Of a DNA stretch of 64,000 bases, positions 1 to 8,662 are shown one piece after another. The stretch's first letter is position 1, and the number at the start of each line of letters is the position of its first letter. The translations under genes and the position numbers were made by a program. The DNA is from Rhizobium album. Lineage in GTDB: Bacteria > Pseudomonadota > Alphaproteobacteria > Rhizobiales > Rhizobiaceae. Below the pieces are notes generated by a model. That model ran no database searches and had not been told where the DNA came from. It worked only from the letters and a program-made list of their open reading frames with translations. The stretch lies in contig NZ_QFBC01000012.1 in assembly GCF_003122325.1 (NCBI RefSeq), positions 124,001 to 188,000 on the forward strand, given 5' to 3'.

Positions 1-100
1 TCGTACCGGGTTTCACCATGAATGAAATGCCGTGCAGCACTCGCTTGCCGCCGCGCTCGACGACGAGATTGTCGATGGCGATCGTCTCTGCTCCGGACAT
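1..100 (-). CDS. livF: HAAT ABC transporter ATP-binding protein, N-terminus only (cut by window edge)
   Basis: Only the first 33 codons are inside the window. They begin with an ATG at 98-100 and read MSGAETIAIDNLVVERGGKR, followed by VLHGISF. This is the usual N-terminus of a branched-chain-amino-acid-type ABC ATPase just before Walker A, which lies outside. The start overlaps the stop of the preceding ATPase gene in the arrangement ATGA, so the two are translationally coupled. As last Liv component after H, M and G, it is most likely the LivF-type subunit. The substrate is unknown. Assignment rests on context and a short N-terminal match. Confidence 0.8.
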   Translation of the reverse strand, partial: MSGAETIAIDNLVVERGGKRVLHGISFMVKPGT

Positions 101-804
101 CACAACTCTCCCAGATAGGCGCGACGCACGTCCGGATCGGCAAGCACCGTTTCGGTCGGGCCGAGCGCCAGCCGCCGGCCGTAATCGAGCACCAGCGTTT
201 CGCTGCACATGGCGCGGATGAGATCGACGTCATGATCGATGACGATCACCTGCGCCGAAAATTCCGAAGGAATGCGCAGCACGAGATCGCGCAGGCGCGC
301 GCCCTCCTCGTCGGTCAGGCCGGCCGCCGGTTCGTCGAGCAGGATCAGCCGCGGCGTGCCGATCAGGCACTTGCCGAGTTCGACCAGCCGACGTTCGAAC
401 AGATTGAGCCGCGCACCGAGACGGTGGGCGACCGAACGCAGGCCGACGAAATCCAGCGCGCGGTCGGTGGTGCGGCTGCGCTCGCCGGGCGCGGTGACAT
501 GATCGGCGATGGCGAAAAGATTGTCGCGCGCCGTCAGGTCCTCGACCACCTGCTCCGTCTGGAAGGAGCGTCGCAATCCCGCCTTGACGCGCTGCAGCGG
601 CGAAAGCGGCAGCAGCGGCCGGCCATCCAGCCGGACCGATCCCTCCACCGGCCGGACGAAACCGGAGAGCACGTTGAGAAGCGTGGTCTTGCCCGCACCG
701 TTGGGGCCGATCAGGCCGGAGACCGGCGCGGTCAGGGCCGCGGTCAACTGGTCGATCGGCTTGATGCCGCCGAAGCGGACGGAGAGCGTTTCGACTTCGA
801 TCAT
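100..804 (-). CDS. livG: HAAT ABC transporter ATP-binding protein (LivG type)
   Basis: A 234-residue cytoplasmic ATPase that energises the LivHM permease encoded upstream. Visible motifs are Walker A GPNGAGKTT near residue 37, Walker B LILLDEPAAGL and the switch histidine in VIDHDVDLI. The ABC signature is degenerate (LNLFERRLVELGK in place of LSGGQ). Length and the C-terminal ADPDVRRAYLG are typical of LivG. The open frame runs further upstream, but the start was placed at the ATG at 802-804, which overlaps the livM stop by 4 bases and precedes the first beta strand MIEVETLSVRFGG. It is part of a five-gene importer with the downstream livF and the binding protein at 2820-4067. Confidence 0.92.
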   Translation of the reverse strand: MIEVETLSVRFGGIKPIDQLTAALTAPVSGLIGPNGAGKTTLLNVLSGFVRPVEGSVRLDGRPLLPLSPLQRVKAGLRRSFQTEQVVEDLTARDNLFAIADHVTAPGERSRTTDRALDFVGLRSVAHRLGARLNLFERRLVELGKCLIGTPRLILLDEPAAGLTDEEGARLRDLVLRIPSEFSAQVIVIDHDVDLIRAMCSETLVLDYGRRLALGPTETVLADPDVRRAYLGEL

Positions 805-1838
805 CGGTCGTCGCCTTTCCTGAAACGGGCCGCAAGGGTGGCAATCTGGCCGGCGATACCGGTCGGCGCTGTCGCCAGAGCATGGAACAGGGCCACGCCG
901 AAGATGCCGATGGTCACGTAGCCATCGATGCCGAGATCGGTGAGAAGCGCTGGCAAGGCGCGCAGCAACAGGCCGGCGATCACCGCGCCGTACCAGTGAT
1001 AGGCCCCGCCGACGGTCGCCAGCGCAAACAGGTTGAGACTCTCGAAAGCCGAGAAAGCACGGCCTTCCAGCTGGCCGACATTGCCAGCGAGCAGCGCGCC
1101 GGCGATCCCGGCGAGAAAACCGGAGAGCGCAAAGGCCCAGGCCTTGTAGGCCAGCACGTTGACGCCGGATGAGATCGCCACCGTCTCGCCCTTGCGGATC
1201 AGGGCCCAGGCGCGGCCGGGCCTGCTGATCTTGTGCCATTGCACCAGCAAAAGCCCCAGCGTCGCAACGGCGCAGCAATAGAGGAAATAAGGCACGGCCT
1301 CGGTGGCAAGATCCGGGCGCGGCAGCATGGCGCGGCCGGAACCATCGGCGCGGCCGAGAAACCCCGGACCACCGTCCGGAAAGCCCCAGGCGGAAATGAC
1401 GATCTGGAAGGCGCCGGCAAGCATCAGCGTCACCAGAGCAAGATAAAGCCCGCGCAGCCGCAATGCCGGGATGCCGAACAGCAGGCCGGTCAGGGTCGCG
1501 ACGATACCGCCGGCCAGCATGCTCACCTCGAAGGGCGGATGGAAGGCATGACCAATACGCAGCGTCGCCCAGCCGCCGACGCCGACCAGCGCGAACTGGC
1601 AGAGCGAGACGAGGCCGAGCTGGCCATAAAGCACCGCGACACCGGCGACGGAAAGCGACAGGGCCATGGCCGAGGTGGTGGCCGACAGCCAGAAGGCGTT
1701 GGCAAGCAGCGAAACGAGGGCGGCAAACACCGCCATGGCAAACACGATGACCAGCAGGGGCCGGTACGAGAGTCCGGTGGTCACCGGGGAAGATGACGAC
1801 GACATGGCAGCGGCGGAAAGGGTTTTGTCTGTGCTCAT
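801..1838 (-). CDS. livM: HAAT ABC transporter inner-membrane permease (LivM type)
   Basis: A 345-residue integral membrane permease. Successive hydrophobic segments start near residue 28, and the family pattern YGQLGLVSLCQFALVGVGG is present at the position of the conserved LivM cytoplasmic loop. The start is the ATG at 1836-1838 (MSTDKTLSAAA), which overlaps the livH stop by 4 bases. A longer open frame exists upstream but would overlap livH extensively. It forms the translocation channel with LivH and is coupled to the ATPases at 100-804 and 1-100. Substrate unknown; LivM proteins carry amino acids, amides, urea and many carboxylates. Confidence 0.9.
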   Translation of the reverse strand: MSTDKTLSAAAMSSSSSPVTTGLSYRPLLVIVFAMAVFAALVSLLANAFWLSATTSAMALSLSVAGVAVLYGQLGLVSLCQFALVGVGGWATLRIGHAFHPPFEVSMLAGGIVATLTGLLFGIPALRLRGLYLALVTLMLAGAFQIVISAWGFPDGGPGFLGRADGSGRAMLPRPDLATEAVPYFLYCCAVATLGLLLVQWHKISRPGRAWALIRKGETVAISSGVNVLAYKAWAFALSGFLAGIAGALLAGNVGQLEGRAFSAFESLNLFALATVGGAYHWYGAVIAGLLLRALPALLTDLGIDGYVTIGIFGVALFHALATAPTGIAGQIATLAARFRKGDDR

Positions 1839-2701
1839 CGATCCCTCAGGGCGGCTCTGGAGGTGCTTCCGAGGATCGTCACGGCAATCAGCGCGATGAC
1901 GAAGGGGGCGGCGGCGCGGTAGGGCGAGACCCAGGCGATCGGCGTCAGCACCGCTTCGGCGAGACCGATGCCGATCCCGGCAATCGCCGTCACATACAGC
2001 GAGCGCAACTGGCCGAGAATGGCGGCGGCAATCGCCGGGATGACGACGAAGGTCAGGAACGTGCCCTGCAGGCGCACGAGGTCGGCCAGCAGCAGACCGG
2101 CAAGCCCGGAAAACAGCCCGGTGATCACCCAAGCCGCGGTCTCCGTGTGCAGCACGCGCACGCCGAGGATGGCGGAGAGATCGCGGTCGTTGGCAAGGGC
2201 GCGCATGTCGAGGCCGAGCCGGGTGCGGTTGAGCAGCAGGGTGATGGCGGCGACCATGGCGAGCGACAGGAAAAGCGCGATGAGCCGGGTGAAGGTCAGG
2301 CGCACGCCGAAGACGGTGAGATACATCTGATCGGTCGGAAACTGCAGCCGGCGCGGCAGCTCGCCCCAGATCACGCCCATGGCGGCGATCAGCACCAGCG
2401 CCGGCGCCAGCGTGCCGACGGCGCGCACGACGATATCGCGATGCGAGAGCATCGGCGCGAAGATTCTGCCGTACAGGAAACTCACCGCCGTCGAGGTGAG
2501 CACGCCGGCAAGGATGGCGAGCGCCAGCGGCCAGTTCCATTGCAGCACCTGCCAGGCGACATGGGCGCCCAGCGCTCCAAAGGCACCGAAAGCGAAGTTC
2601 AGGACGCCGGTGGAGCGGAAGAGAATGACGAGACCGACACCCGACAGCGCGTAGACTGCGCCGATTCCGAGGCCGGAAATCAGGAATGGCAGGAGAGACA
2701 T
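1835..2701 (-). CDS. livH: HAAT ABC transporter inner-membrane permease (LivH type)
   Basis: A 288-residue membrane permease with about eight hydrophobic segments. It has the classic LivH opening MSLLPFLISGLGIGAVYAL and the motif VLNFAFGAFGALGAH. The start at 2699-2701 was chosen because the protein then begins directly at the first membrane span; an in-frame ATG 21 codons upstream would add a charged, non-family tail. It follows the binding-protein gene after a 118-base gap that holds a strong hairpin. Together with LivM it forms the pore of the importer in this operon. Confidence 0.9.
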   Translation of the reverse strand: MSLLPFLISGLGIGAVYALSGVGLVILFRSTGVLNFAFGAFGALGAHVAWQVLQWNWPLALAILAGVLTSTAVSFLYGRIFAPMLSHRDIVVRAVGTLAPALVLIAAMGVIWGELPRRLQFPTDQMYLTVFGVRLTFTRLIALFLSLAMVAAITLLLNRTRLGLDMRALANDRDLSAILGVRVLHTETAAWVITGLFSGLAGLLLADLVRLQGTFLTFVVIPAIAAAILGQLRSLYVTAIAGIGIGLAEAVLTPIAWVSPYRAAAPFVIALIAVTILGSTSRAALRDR

Positions 2702-2780
2702 GATGCCCCCGAGGATGCGGATTTGCACTTCACGCAATTCCGCCCGCAAGCCGCAGGAGTTCATCGGAATTGCTACGGAA

Positions 2781-2813
2781 GAACCCTGCGGGCCATATCG
2801 GTCCGCAGGGTTC
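2781..2813 (-). terminator. Intercistronic stem-loop between binding protein and permease genes
   Basis: Arms 2781-2794 and 2800-2813 pair over 14 positions (GAACCCTGCGG with CCGCAGGGTTC, then three further pairs including one G-U) around a 5-base loop ATATC. No U-tract follows on the transcribed strand. It is therefore better read as an mRNA stabiliser or partial attenuator that lets the binding protein be made in excess over the permease than as a full terminator. Confidence 0.6.
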
Positions 2814-2819
2814 GGACGA

Positions 2820-4067
2820 TTATTTCAGGTTGGCTTCGAAGGCGCGGATATCCTTGAGCTCCGGATCGGGCGACGGAACGCAATCGGAAATCACCTTCCA
2901 CTTGCCGCCTTCGCTGACCGCCATGCGGGTGGTCGAGTTGGCATTGTGGCGCGGCTGGCCATCACCGAAGTACCAGGGGGCGCAGAAGATATCGCTCTCG
3001 AAACCCTTCACCTGGCGAACGGCGGCCGAGACGCTTTCGCGGGTGATCTCCTTGCCGTCGAGGCTCATCAGCGCCTTTTCGGCGATGCGGGCGGCGAGAT
3101 AACCGGCCTGGGCGAAGGTGTCGCGCGGATCGGATGCCTGGCCGTACTGGTCCATCACCGCCAGCCAGTTGGCATTGTCCGGCGTCTGGGCTTCGAGATC
3201 GTTGAATTCCATGTTGACGTAGAACTTGCCGTCCCAGCCGGCGCCGATAGTTCCGGGTACGGAGAGATCATAGGCCGAAGCAGCCGACAGGAAGGTGATC
3301 GTCTCGTTCAGGCCCTGCTCCTCGGCGGCGACCAGCAGCGGCACGGCAACCCCCTTCGACATGCCGAGCACGATGACGTCCGGCTTGCTCGCGGCGGCCT
3401 GCAGCATGATCGAAGTGGCATCGGCGCTGCCCGGATCCATCAGGATGGTCTCGGCGGCAAAACCCTTTTCCTTTGCAAGCAGCATGACGCCGTCGCAGGA
3501 CCAGGTGCCGACATTGGGGATGTTCGGGCCGATGCAGACCACCGACTTGGCGTTCAGGTGATCCAGCGCGTAACCCATGGCGCCGAGCATCGAGACACGC
3601 GGACCGGCATTGGTCGGCGCATAGTTTTCGGCAAAGAAGCACTCGCGCGGCACGCCGACGCCGGCGACGACGTAGATGCCGGCCTTCTTGTAGAATTCGG
3701 CATTGGCGCCGCATTCGACATAACTGGAATTGCCGACCATCAGCACCGCCTTCTTGTCGTCGACGAGCTTGGCGGCCAGCTGGGCGGCCGTTTCCGGGTT
3801 CCACTGGTCGTCTTCGACCAGGTAGCTCACCGGCCGGCCCTTGATGCCGCCATTGGCGTTGAGGCAGTCGAAATAGGCCTTGGCCGCCTTGGTCGAGTTC
3901 GAAAAGTCGTCCGGCCCGGTCTTGCCGGTGATGGCGCCGATGACGATCGGTTCGCCGCTGGCGGCCTGCCCGGTATTGTCGCCGCAGGATGCCGCCGCCT
4001 GCGCGCCGGTTATGCCGGCCAGGCCGAACGCCAAACCGAACAGCAGTCCCTTCAACAATCTTGTCAT
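2820..4067 (-). CDS. Periplasmic binding protein of a HAAT ABC importer
   Basis: A 415-residue type I periplasmic binding protein. A signal peptide spans about residues 1-22 (MTRLLKGLLFGLAFGLAGIT, ending near AQA). The mature part begins with a ligand-pocket strand IVIGAITGKTGPDDF and includes LNANGGIKGRPV, the standard HAAT signature. It carries several cysteines (for example in AASCGDN and YVECGAN) that may form disulfides in the periplasm. The start at 4065-4067 is preceded by the strong ribosome site AGGAGG. It lies between the two dehydrogenase genes upstream and the permease genes downstream, so its ligand is probably the alcohol, or a precursor of it, that those enzymes oxidise. The ligand cannot be read from sequence. 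Confidence 0.88.
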   Translation of the reverse strand: MTRLLKGLLFGLAFGLAGITGAQAAASCGDNTGQAASGEPIVIGAITGKTGPDDFSNSTKAAKAYFDCLNANGGIKGRPVSYLVEDDQWNPETAAQLAAKLVDDKKAVLMVGNSSYVECGANAEFYKKAGIYVVAGVGVPRECFFAENYAPTNAGPRVSMLGAMGYALDHLNAKSVVCIGPNIPNVGTWSCDGVMLLAKEKGFAAETILMDPGSADATSIMLQAAASKPDVIVLGMSKGVAVPLLVAAEEQGLNETITFLSAASAYDLSVPGTIGAGWDGKFYVNMEFNDLEAQTPDNANWLAVMDQYGQASDPRDTFAQAGYLAARIAEKALMSLDGKEITRESVSAAVRQVKGFESDIFCAPWYFGDGQPRHNANSTTRMAVSEGGKWKVISDCVPSPDPELKDIRAFEANLK

Positions 4068-4152
4068 GGTGCTTCCTCCTCCTTGTTTTGTCTGCCGTCG
4101 CGGCATTTGCCGACGGCGCTCCTCCGCGCCATCGGGCCGAAAGCGGTCTTTT

Positions 4153-5745
4153 TCAGCGAACAGCCCGCTCGATGAAGGATGCGGCGCGGGCGCCGATCAT
4201 CATGCAGGGCGCGTTGGTGTTGCCGGACACCAGCGTCGGCATCACCGAGGCATCGGCGACGCGCAGCCCCTCGACGCCGCGCACCGTCAGCTCCGGCGTC
4301 ACGACGGCCAGCGGATCGTCCTCGCGTCCCATCCGCGCCGTTCCGGCCGGATGGAAAACGGTCTTGGCGGTCTGGCGGATATAATTTTCCAGGGCTGCAG
4401 CATCGTTTTCGACGCCCGGGCGCGGCAGGACGCGGCGCTTGACGATCGCCTGCATCGATGGTGCATCGAGAATGCGGATTGCCGCCTTGACGCCGCGGGC
4501 CAGCGTCTCGACATCGGCGGGATCCGACAAAACGTTGGCGTTGAAATCCACCTTGGCGGCCGGATCGGCTGATGTGATGCGGATAGAGCCGCGCGAGCGG
4601 GGGAGCAGATAACAGGGGCCGATGGAAAAGCCGTGCCCCGGCTCCGGCTCGCGGTCGACGAAACCGACCAGAACCGGCAGCACATGGAACTGCACGTCCG
4701 GCTGGCCGGTGCCGGCGGTATCGACGAAACCGCCGCATTCCACCACGTTCGAGCTCAACAGGCCCTGTTTCGTCGTCAGGTAGCGCAGCATATGGCCGAC
4801 GGCCCTGAGACCCGAGTCATGGCCGAGGATCGAGATCGGCTCGCGCGTCTCGGCCTGCACCGGCACTTCCATGTGGTCCTGGTAGTTTTCGCCGACCCCC
4901 GGCAGATCGGCGACGACGTCGATGCCGAGCGACGCAAGATGGCCGCCATTGCCGATACCGGACAGTTGCAGCAGCCGCGGCGTGGCGATGGCGCCGGCGG
5001 CCAGCACGATTTCGCGGCTCGCCTTGTAGACGGTGCCGTCCAGCAGGGCGACGCCGATCGCCTTCCTGCCCTCGAACAGCACCCGCGCCACCTTGCGTTC
5101 GGTGAGCACGGTGACGTTCGGCCGCTTTTCCGCCTCACGCAGGAAGGCCATGGCCGAACTCCAGCGTCGGCCGCCATTGGTGGTGCTCTGGTAGAAACCG
5201 ACGCCTTCCTGGTCGGCGCCGTTGAAATCCGCGTTCGGCTTCAGGCCGGATTCGACGGCGGCCCTGACGAAGGCTTCCGACAGCGGATGGCGGTGGCGCG
5301 GATTGGACACGGTCAGCGTGCCGGCCTGGCCGTGAAACTCGCCGTCGAAGACCTGGTTTTTCTCCAATGCCTTGAAGGCCGGCAATACCTCGTCGTAGGA
5401 CCAGCCGCGGCAGCCCATCTGCGACCAGGTGTCGTAGTCGTTGCGGTGGCCGCGGATGTAGATCATGGCGTTGACCGAGGAGCCGCCGCCCAGCACATTG
5501 CCCTGCGGCACGATGCTGGGGCGGCCGTTGAGACCGGGCTCCGGATCGGAGGCGTAAGGGTGGATATCGATACCCTTGCCGAGAACCTTGAAGAAGGTCG
5601 CCGGGATATGGATCCACGGATCGCTGTCGCGGCGGCCGGATTCGATCAGCAGCACCCGGTTCTTCGGGTTTGCGGACAGGCGGTTGACGACGACGCAGCC
5701 GGCCGAACCGCCACCGACGATGATATAGTCGTAGGTTTCCGTCAT
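4153..5745 (-). CDS. GMC-family FAD alcohol dehydrogenase (choline-dehydrogenase-like)
   Basis: A 530-residue flavoprotein of the glucose-methanol-choline oxidoreductase family, which oxidises a primary alcohol to an aldehyde. The FAD dinucleotide-binding motif GGGSAG is at residues 11-16, GMC signature 1 (LGGGSSVNAMIYIRG) near residue 85 and signature 2 (GAIATPRLLQLSGIG) near 255. The active-site pair is His465 (FHPAGTARMG) and Asn511 (SGNTNAPCMMIG). The ATG at 5743-5745 overlaps the stop of the aldehyde dehydrogenase gene, so both are made together: alcohol to aldehyde here, aldehyde to acid there. BetA-like overall, but the gene set is not a bet operon (no betI or betC), so choline is only one possibility. 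Confidence 0.9.
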   Translation of the reverse strand: MTETYDYIIVGGGSAGCVVVNRLSANPKNRVLLIESGRRDSDPWIHIPATFFKVLGKGIDIHPYASDPEPGLNGRPSIVPQGNVLGGGSSVNAMIYIRGHRNDYDTWSQMGCRGWSYDEVLPAFKALEKNQVFDGEFHGQAGTLTVSNPRHRHPLSEAFVRAAVESGLKPNADFNGADQEGVGFYQSTTNGGRRWSSAMAFLREAEKRPNVTVLTERKVARVLFEGRKAIGVALLDGTVYKASREIVLAAGAIATPRLLQLSGIGNGGHLASLGIDVVADLPGVGENYQDHMEVPVQAETREPISILGHDSGLRAVGHMLRYLTTKQGLLSSNVVECGGFVDTAGTGQPDVQFHVLPVLVGFVDREPEPGHGFSIGPCYLLPRSRGSIRITSADPAAKVDFNANVLSDPADVETLARGVKAAIRILDAPSMQAIVKRRVLPRPGVENDAAALENYIRQTAKTVFHPAGTARMGREDDPLAVVTPELTVRGVEGLRVADASVMPTLVSGNTNAPCMMIGARAASFIERAVR

Positions 5746-7157
5746 CAGCTCAGAACCGTCTGGATGGTGGTGAATTCCTTGAGGCCGTCGACACCGAACT
5801 CGACGCCGATGCCCGATTGCTTGACACCGCCGAAAGGGGCGTTCGGCTGGATGGCACCGTGCTTGTTGATCCATACCGAGCCGCATTCGAGCTGCAGGGC
5901 GACGGCACGCGCCCTTTCCGGATCGCCGGACCACACCGAGCCGCCGAGCCCGGAGGGATTGTCGTTGGCCCGCCGGATGACCTCGTCGACATCGCTGTAG
6001 CGGATGATCGGCAGGACGGGACCGAACTGCTCCTCGTCCACCAGCCGCACGCCGTTGTCGACATCGGCAACCAGCGTCACCGGGTAGAAATAGCCCGGCC
6101 CATCCGGCGCCTCGCCGCCGATCAGGATGCGGCCGCCCTGCGCGCGGGCGTCCTCGACCAGTTCGCGCACCTTGGCGAACTGCATGGCATTCTGCACCGG
6201 CCCGAGGATGCTCGTTTCGTCCAGGCCGTCACCGACGCGGATATTGGCGGCATAATCGGTCAGGCGCCGGCAGACTTCGTCGTAGAGGCTGTCATGGACA
6301 TAAAGCCGCTTCAGCGCCGCGCAGGTCTGGCCGTTGTTGATGAAGGCACCCCAGAACACGCCTTCGGCGATGCGGGCGGGATCGGCATCCGGCAGGACGA
6401 TGCCGGCATCGTTGCCGCCGAGTTCCAGTGTCAGGCGTTTCAGCGTCGCGACGGCCGATGCCATCACCTTCTTGCCGGTTTCGGTGGAGCCGGTAAACGT
6501 CATCTTGGCGATGCCGGGATGGGCCGACAGCGCCGCGCCGATGGCGTTCTCACCGGTGACGACGTTGACGACGCCCGGCGGCAGCACCTCGTTGATGATC
6601 TCGACCAGGCGGATGGTGGAAAGCGGCGTCAGCGGCGACGGCTTGATGACCACGGTGTTGCCGGCGCGCATCGCCGGGATGATATGCCAGCAGGCGATCA
6701 TCACCGGCCAGTTCCACGGCGTGATCGAACCGGTAACACCGACCGGCTTGCGGTGGATCTCCACCCGGCCCTCGTTGTTGTCCTGCACCACTTCGACGGG
6801 CAGGCTGAGTTCTGCGGTATGGCGCGTCCAGGCGAGCGCACCGCCGATCTCGAAGCGGGAACCCAGGCCGTTCAGCGGCTTGCCCTGCTCCAGCGTCAGC
6901 AGCCGGGCGACCTCCTCGGCATTTTCGGCCAGCTTTTCGGCGATGGCGCGGCAGGCGTCGGCGCGTTCGGCATCGCTGGTCTTCGACCAGCTTTCGAAAG
7001 CCGCCGTGGCGGCGGCGACGGCGCGGTCGAGATCGGCTTCGCTCGCCAGCGGCATCAGGCCGACGACCTCCCCGGTCGACGGATTGCGCACTTCGGCATG
7101 ATGGGGCGTGGCAACGCGTTCGCCGCCGATGAGCAGCGTGGACTGCTTCACTGTCAT
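5745..7157 (-). CDS. NAD(P)-dependent aldehyde dehydrogenase
   Basis: A 470-residue soluble aldehyde dehydrogenase. Visible are Asn149 in ITPWNWP, the Rossmann turn FTGSTETG at 221-228, the general base Glu245 (LELGGND) and catalytic Cys279 (NNGQTCAAL). It is the first gene of a minus-strand operon that continues with the GMC dehydrogenase (4-base overlap) and the HAAT importer. A GGGAGGAA ribosome site lies directly before the ATG. The short 99-base gap to the AraC-family gene holds its promoter. It likely oxidises the aldehyde produced by the GMC enzyme. Confidence 0.9.
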   Translation of the reverse strand: MTVKQSTLLIGGERVATPHHAEVRNPSTGEVVGLMPLASEADLDRAVAAATAAFESWSKTSDAERADACRAIAEKLAENAEEVARLLTLEQGKPLNGLGSRFEIGGALAWTRHTAELSLPVEVVQDNNEGRVEIHRKPVGVTGSITPWNWPVMIACWHIIPAMRAGNTVVIKPSPLTPLSTIRLVEIINEVLPPGVVNVVTGENAIGAALSAHPGIAKMTFTGSTETGKKVMASAVATLKRLTLELGGNDAGIVLPDADPARIAEGVFWGAFINNGQTCAALKRLYVHDSLYDEVCRRLTDYAANIRVGDGLDETSILGPVQNAMQFAKVRELVEDARAQGGRILIGGEAPDGPGYFYPVTLVADVDNGVRLVDEEQFGPVLPIIRYSDVDEVIRRANDNPSGLGGSVWSGDPERARAVALQLECGSVWINKHGAIQPNAPFGGVKQSGIGVEFGVDGLKEFTTIQTVLS

Positions 7158-7256
7158 TTCCTCCCTTGACGTGTCGGGAGGAGTATTGCCGCATCGGCCG
7201 CAGCCGTCTTGGAGAGAAGCGCGCCGCGTCTTGGACCGGAGCGCAGCCGCGACGAT

Positions 7257-8225
7257 TTACGGCGCGGCGCCCTTCAGCAGATCGGTCGGCGAGCAGTCGA
7301 ACAGCTCCTTGAAGCTGCGATTGAAGTAGGAAATGTCGTTGAAGCCGGCCGAATAGGCAACCTCGGCGATGGTGCCGCCCGTCCTGTGCTCCTTCAACCG
7401 CTCGATCTTCTCCTTGGCCAGCCGCAACCGCTTGTCGCGGATGACGGTGGTGCAGGTGACGCCCATGCCCTGGAAATCCTGTTGCAGCGTGCGGATCGAG
7501 ATGCCGAGCCGGGTCGCCAGCCAGCGGGCGGAGAGGTCGTTTTCCGTCAGATGCCGGTCGATCAGCAGATCGACCATCTGCAGGCGCTTGGTGGCGCTGT
7601 CGTGCAGGGCATGCAGCGGCTCGCTCTCGCGGCTGGAATGGAAGGCCTGGCGCGTTGCGGTGAACATCAGCTGCCGCAGATGCGCCGAGGCCGAATCCGA
7701 TTCCGCCGTCATCATGATCTTGGCGATCAGCGCCTGCAGCATCAGCGCCATCGGATCGGAGGCAAAAAGCTTTCGCGCCACGTCGAAATGGATGCGGCTG
7801 TCGGAATACATCAGCTGCCGCGGCAGGTGCAGCGACAGGTGGTTGGAAAACCGGCCGCCGAAATAAAAGGTCGTCGGCCTGGTGGAATCGACCAGGATGC
7901 ATTCGCCGACATCGAGGACATTCTGCTGGCCGCTATGCTCCAGCCCGCAGCTGCCTTCGATCTGCACGATCAGGAACAGATGCTCCTGGGCATCCTTGCG
8001 GATGTCGTCCCAATCGCGGCGAACGCAATCGAGGTCGTTGGAGACATGGGCAAACTCCATGCCGCAGACGTCGATGCGTTTGGCAGCCCCCAGCACGCCG
8101 TCGCCGCGGGCCATGACCTTCGGGTTGAAACTGCCGCAGATCGAGCGGAGATCATCCGCCCACTGGTCGTAGGATAGGGTCGCCCAGGCCTCCGGCACGA
8201 GGTTTCGATGCTGAATGAGCTCCAA
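7257..8225 (-). CDS. AraC-family transcriptional regulator, FeaR-like
   Basis: A 322-residue activator-type regulator. The N-terminal half is an AraC-binding-like (cupin) sensor region with the typical ECILVDSTRPTTFYF stretch. The C-terminal 100 residues are the double helix-turn-helix, with LSARWLATRLGISIRTLQQDF and IAEVAYSAGFNDISYFNRSFKELF. The layout resembles FeaR, activator of the phenylethylamine amine oxidase and aldehyde dehydrogenase in E. coli. That agrees with the aldehyde dehydrogenase directly downstream, which it probably controls. It is transcribed in the same direction as that operon but separated by 99 bases. Its own promoter region faces the cobalamin riboswitch. Confidence 0.85.
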   Translation of the reverse strand: MELIQHRNLVPEAWATLSYDQWADDLRSICGSFNPKVMARGDGVLGAAKRIDVCGMEFAHVSNDLDCVRRDWDDIRKDAQEHLFLIVQIEGSCGLEHSGQQNVLDVGECILVDSTRPTTFYFGGRFSNHLSLHLPRQLMYSDSRIHFDVARKLFASDPMALMLQALIAKIMMTAESDSASAHLRQLMFTATRQAFHSSRESEPLHALHDSATKRLQMVDLLIDRHLTENDLSARWLATRLGISIRTLQQDFQGMGVTCTTVIRDKRLRLAKEKIERLKEHRTGGTIAEVAYSAGFNDISYFNRSFKELFDCSPTDLLKGAAP

Positions 8226-8315
8226 CTTTGCCTCCCAACAATAGTCGGTCCTGTCGCAGGAGGTCGCGGCTGGCGCACGCCCTGATCGACCGGTCCAGCA
8301 TGTGCCTCGCGCCGG

Positions 8316-8340
8316 AACGAGTCAATATATTTCACTCGTT
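8316..8340. promoter_or_regulatory. Inverted repeat AACGAGT-N11-ACTCGTT
   Basis: A perfect 7-bp inverted repeat (8316-8322 and 8334-8340) surrounds an AT-rich 11-base centre. It lies in the divergent region between the AraC-family gene and the riboswitch-led operon, about 90 bases before the AraC start and 75 before the riboswitch. The symmetry and spacing suit a dimeric regulator, but no specific protein can be named. It could also be a short RNA hairpin. Confidence 0.4.
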
Positions 8341-8399
8341 AATTAAATTCGCCACGGGAAAAGCCCGGCTTCGCCTCGCCGCCGTTGACCCGAAGCCCC

Positions 8400-8625
8400 G
8401 GGTCGGGCTATCTGGCCGGGACGGTTCCCCAAGGATGACTCCGCGGGGATTAATAGGGAACACGGTGAGGACGACCCCAGGAGGGACTGAAACCGTGGCT
8501 GCCCCCGCAACTGTAAGCGGATTGCCGATCATCCTCGGGCCAAGGCCATGCCACTGCGACAACGCGGGAAGGCAGATGATCGGCAGATATTCGCGAGCCA
8601 GGAGACCTGCCGTCGATCACGATCC
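8400..8625 (+). promoter_or_regulatory. Cobalamin (adenosylcobalamin) riboswitch
   Basis: The conserved blocks of the cobalamin aptamer occur in order: ACGGTTCC (8421-8428), AGGGAACACGGTG (8455-8467), GCTGCCCCCGCAACTGTAAG near 8499-8518, CCACTG (8551-8556) with GGGAAGGC, and the B12 box GCCAGGAGACCTGCC (8597-8611). Outer limits are approximate. It lies on the plus strand before the importer and methyltransferase operon, so that operon should be repressed when cobalamin is plentiful. A short hairpin, CCGGGC-GGGGAT-GCCCGG (8632-8649), follows and may be part of the expression platform, as it sits just before a ribosome-binding site at 8651-8657. Confidence 0.95.
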
Positions 8626-8662
8626 AATCAGCCGGGCGGGGATGCCCGGACAAGGAGCAGAC

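Noticed and set aside
2700-4175. Long plus-strand frame opposite the binding-protein gene at 2820-4067
   Set aside because: Shadow of the real gene, which has a signal peptide, AGGAGG site and family motifs. The antisense product has no recognisable features.
4153-7157. Calling the GMC and aldehyde dehydrogenase pair betA-betB
   Set aside because: No betI or betC, and the importer is HAAT type instead of a choline-type transporter. The motifs shared with BetA and BetB are general family motifs.
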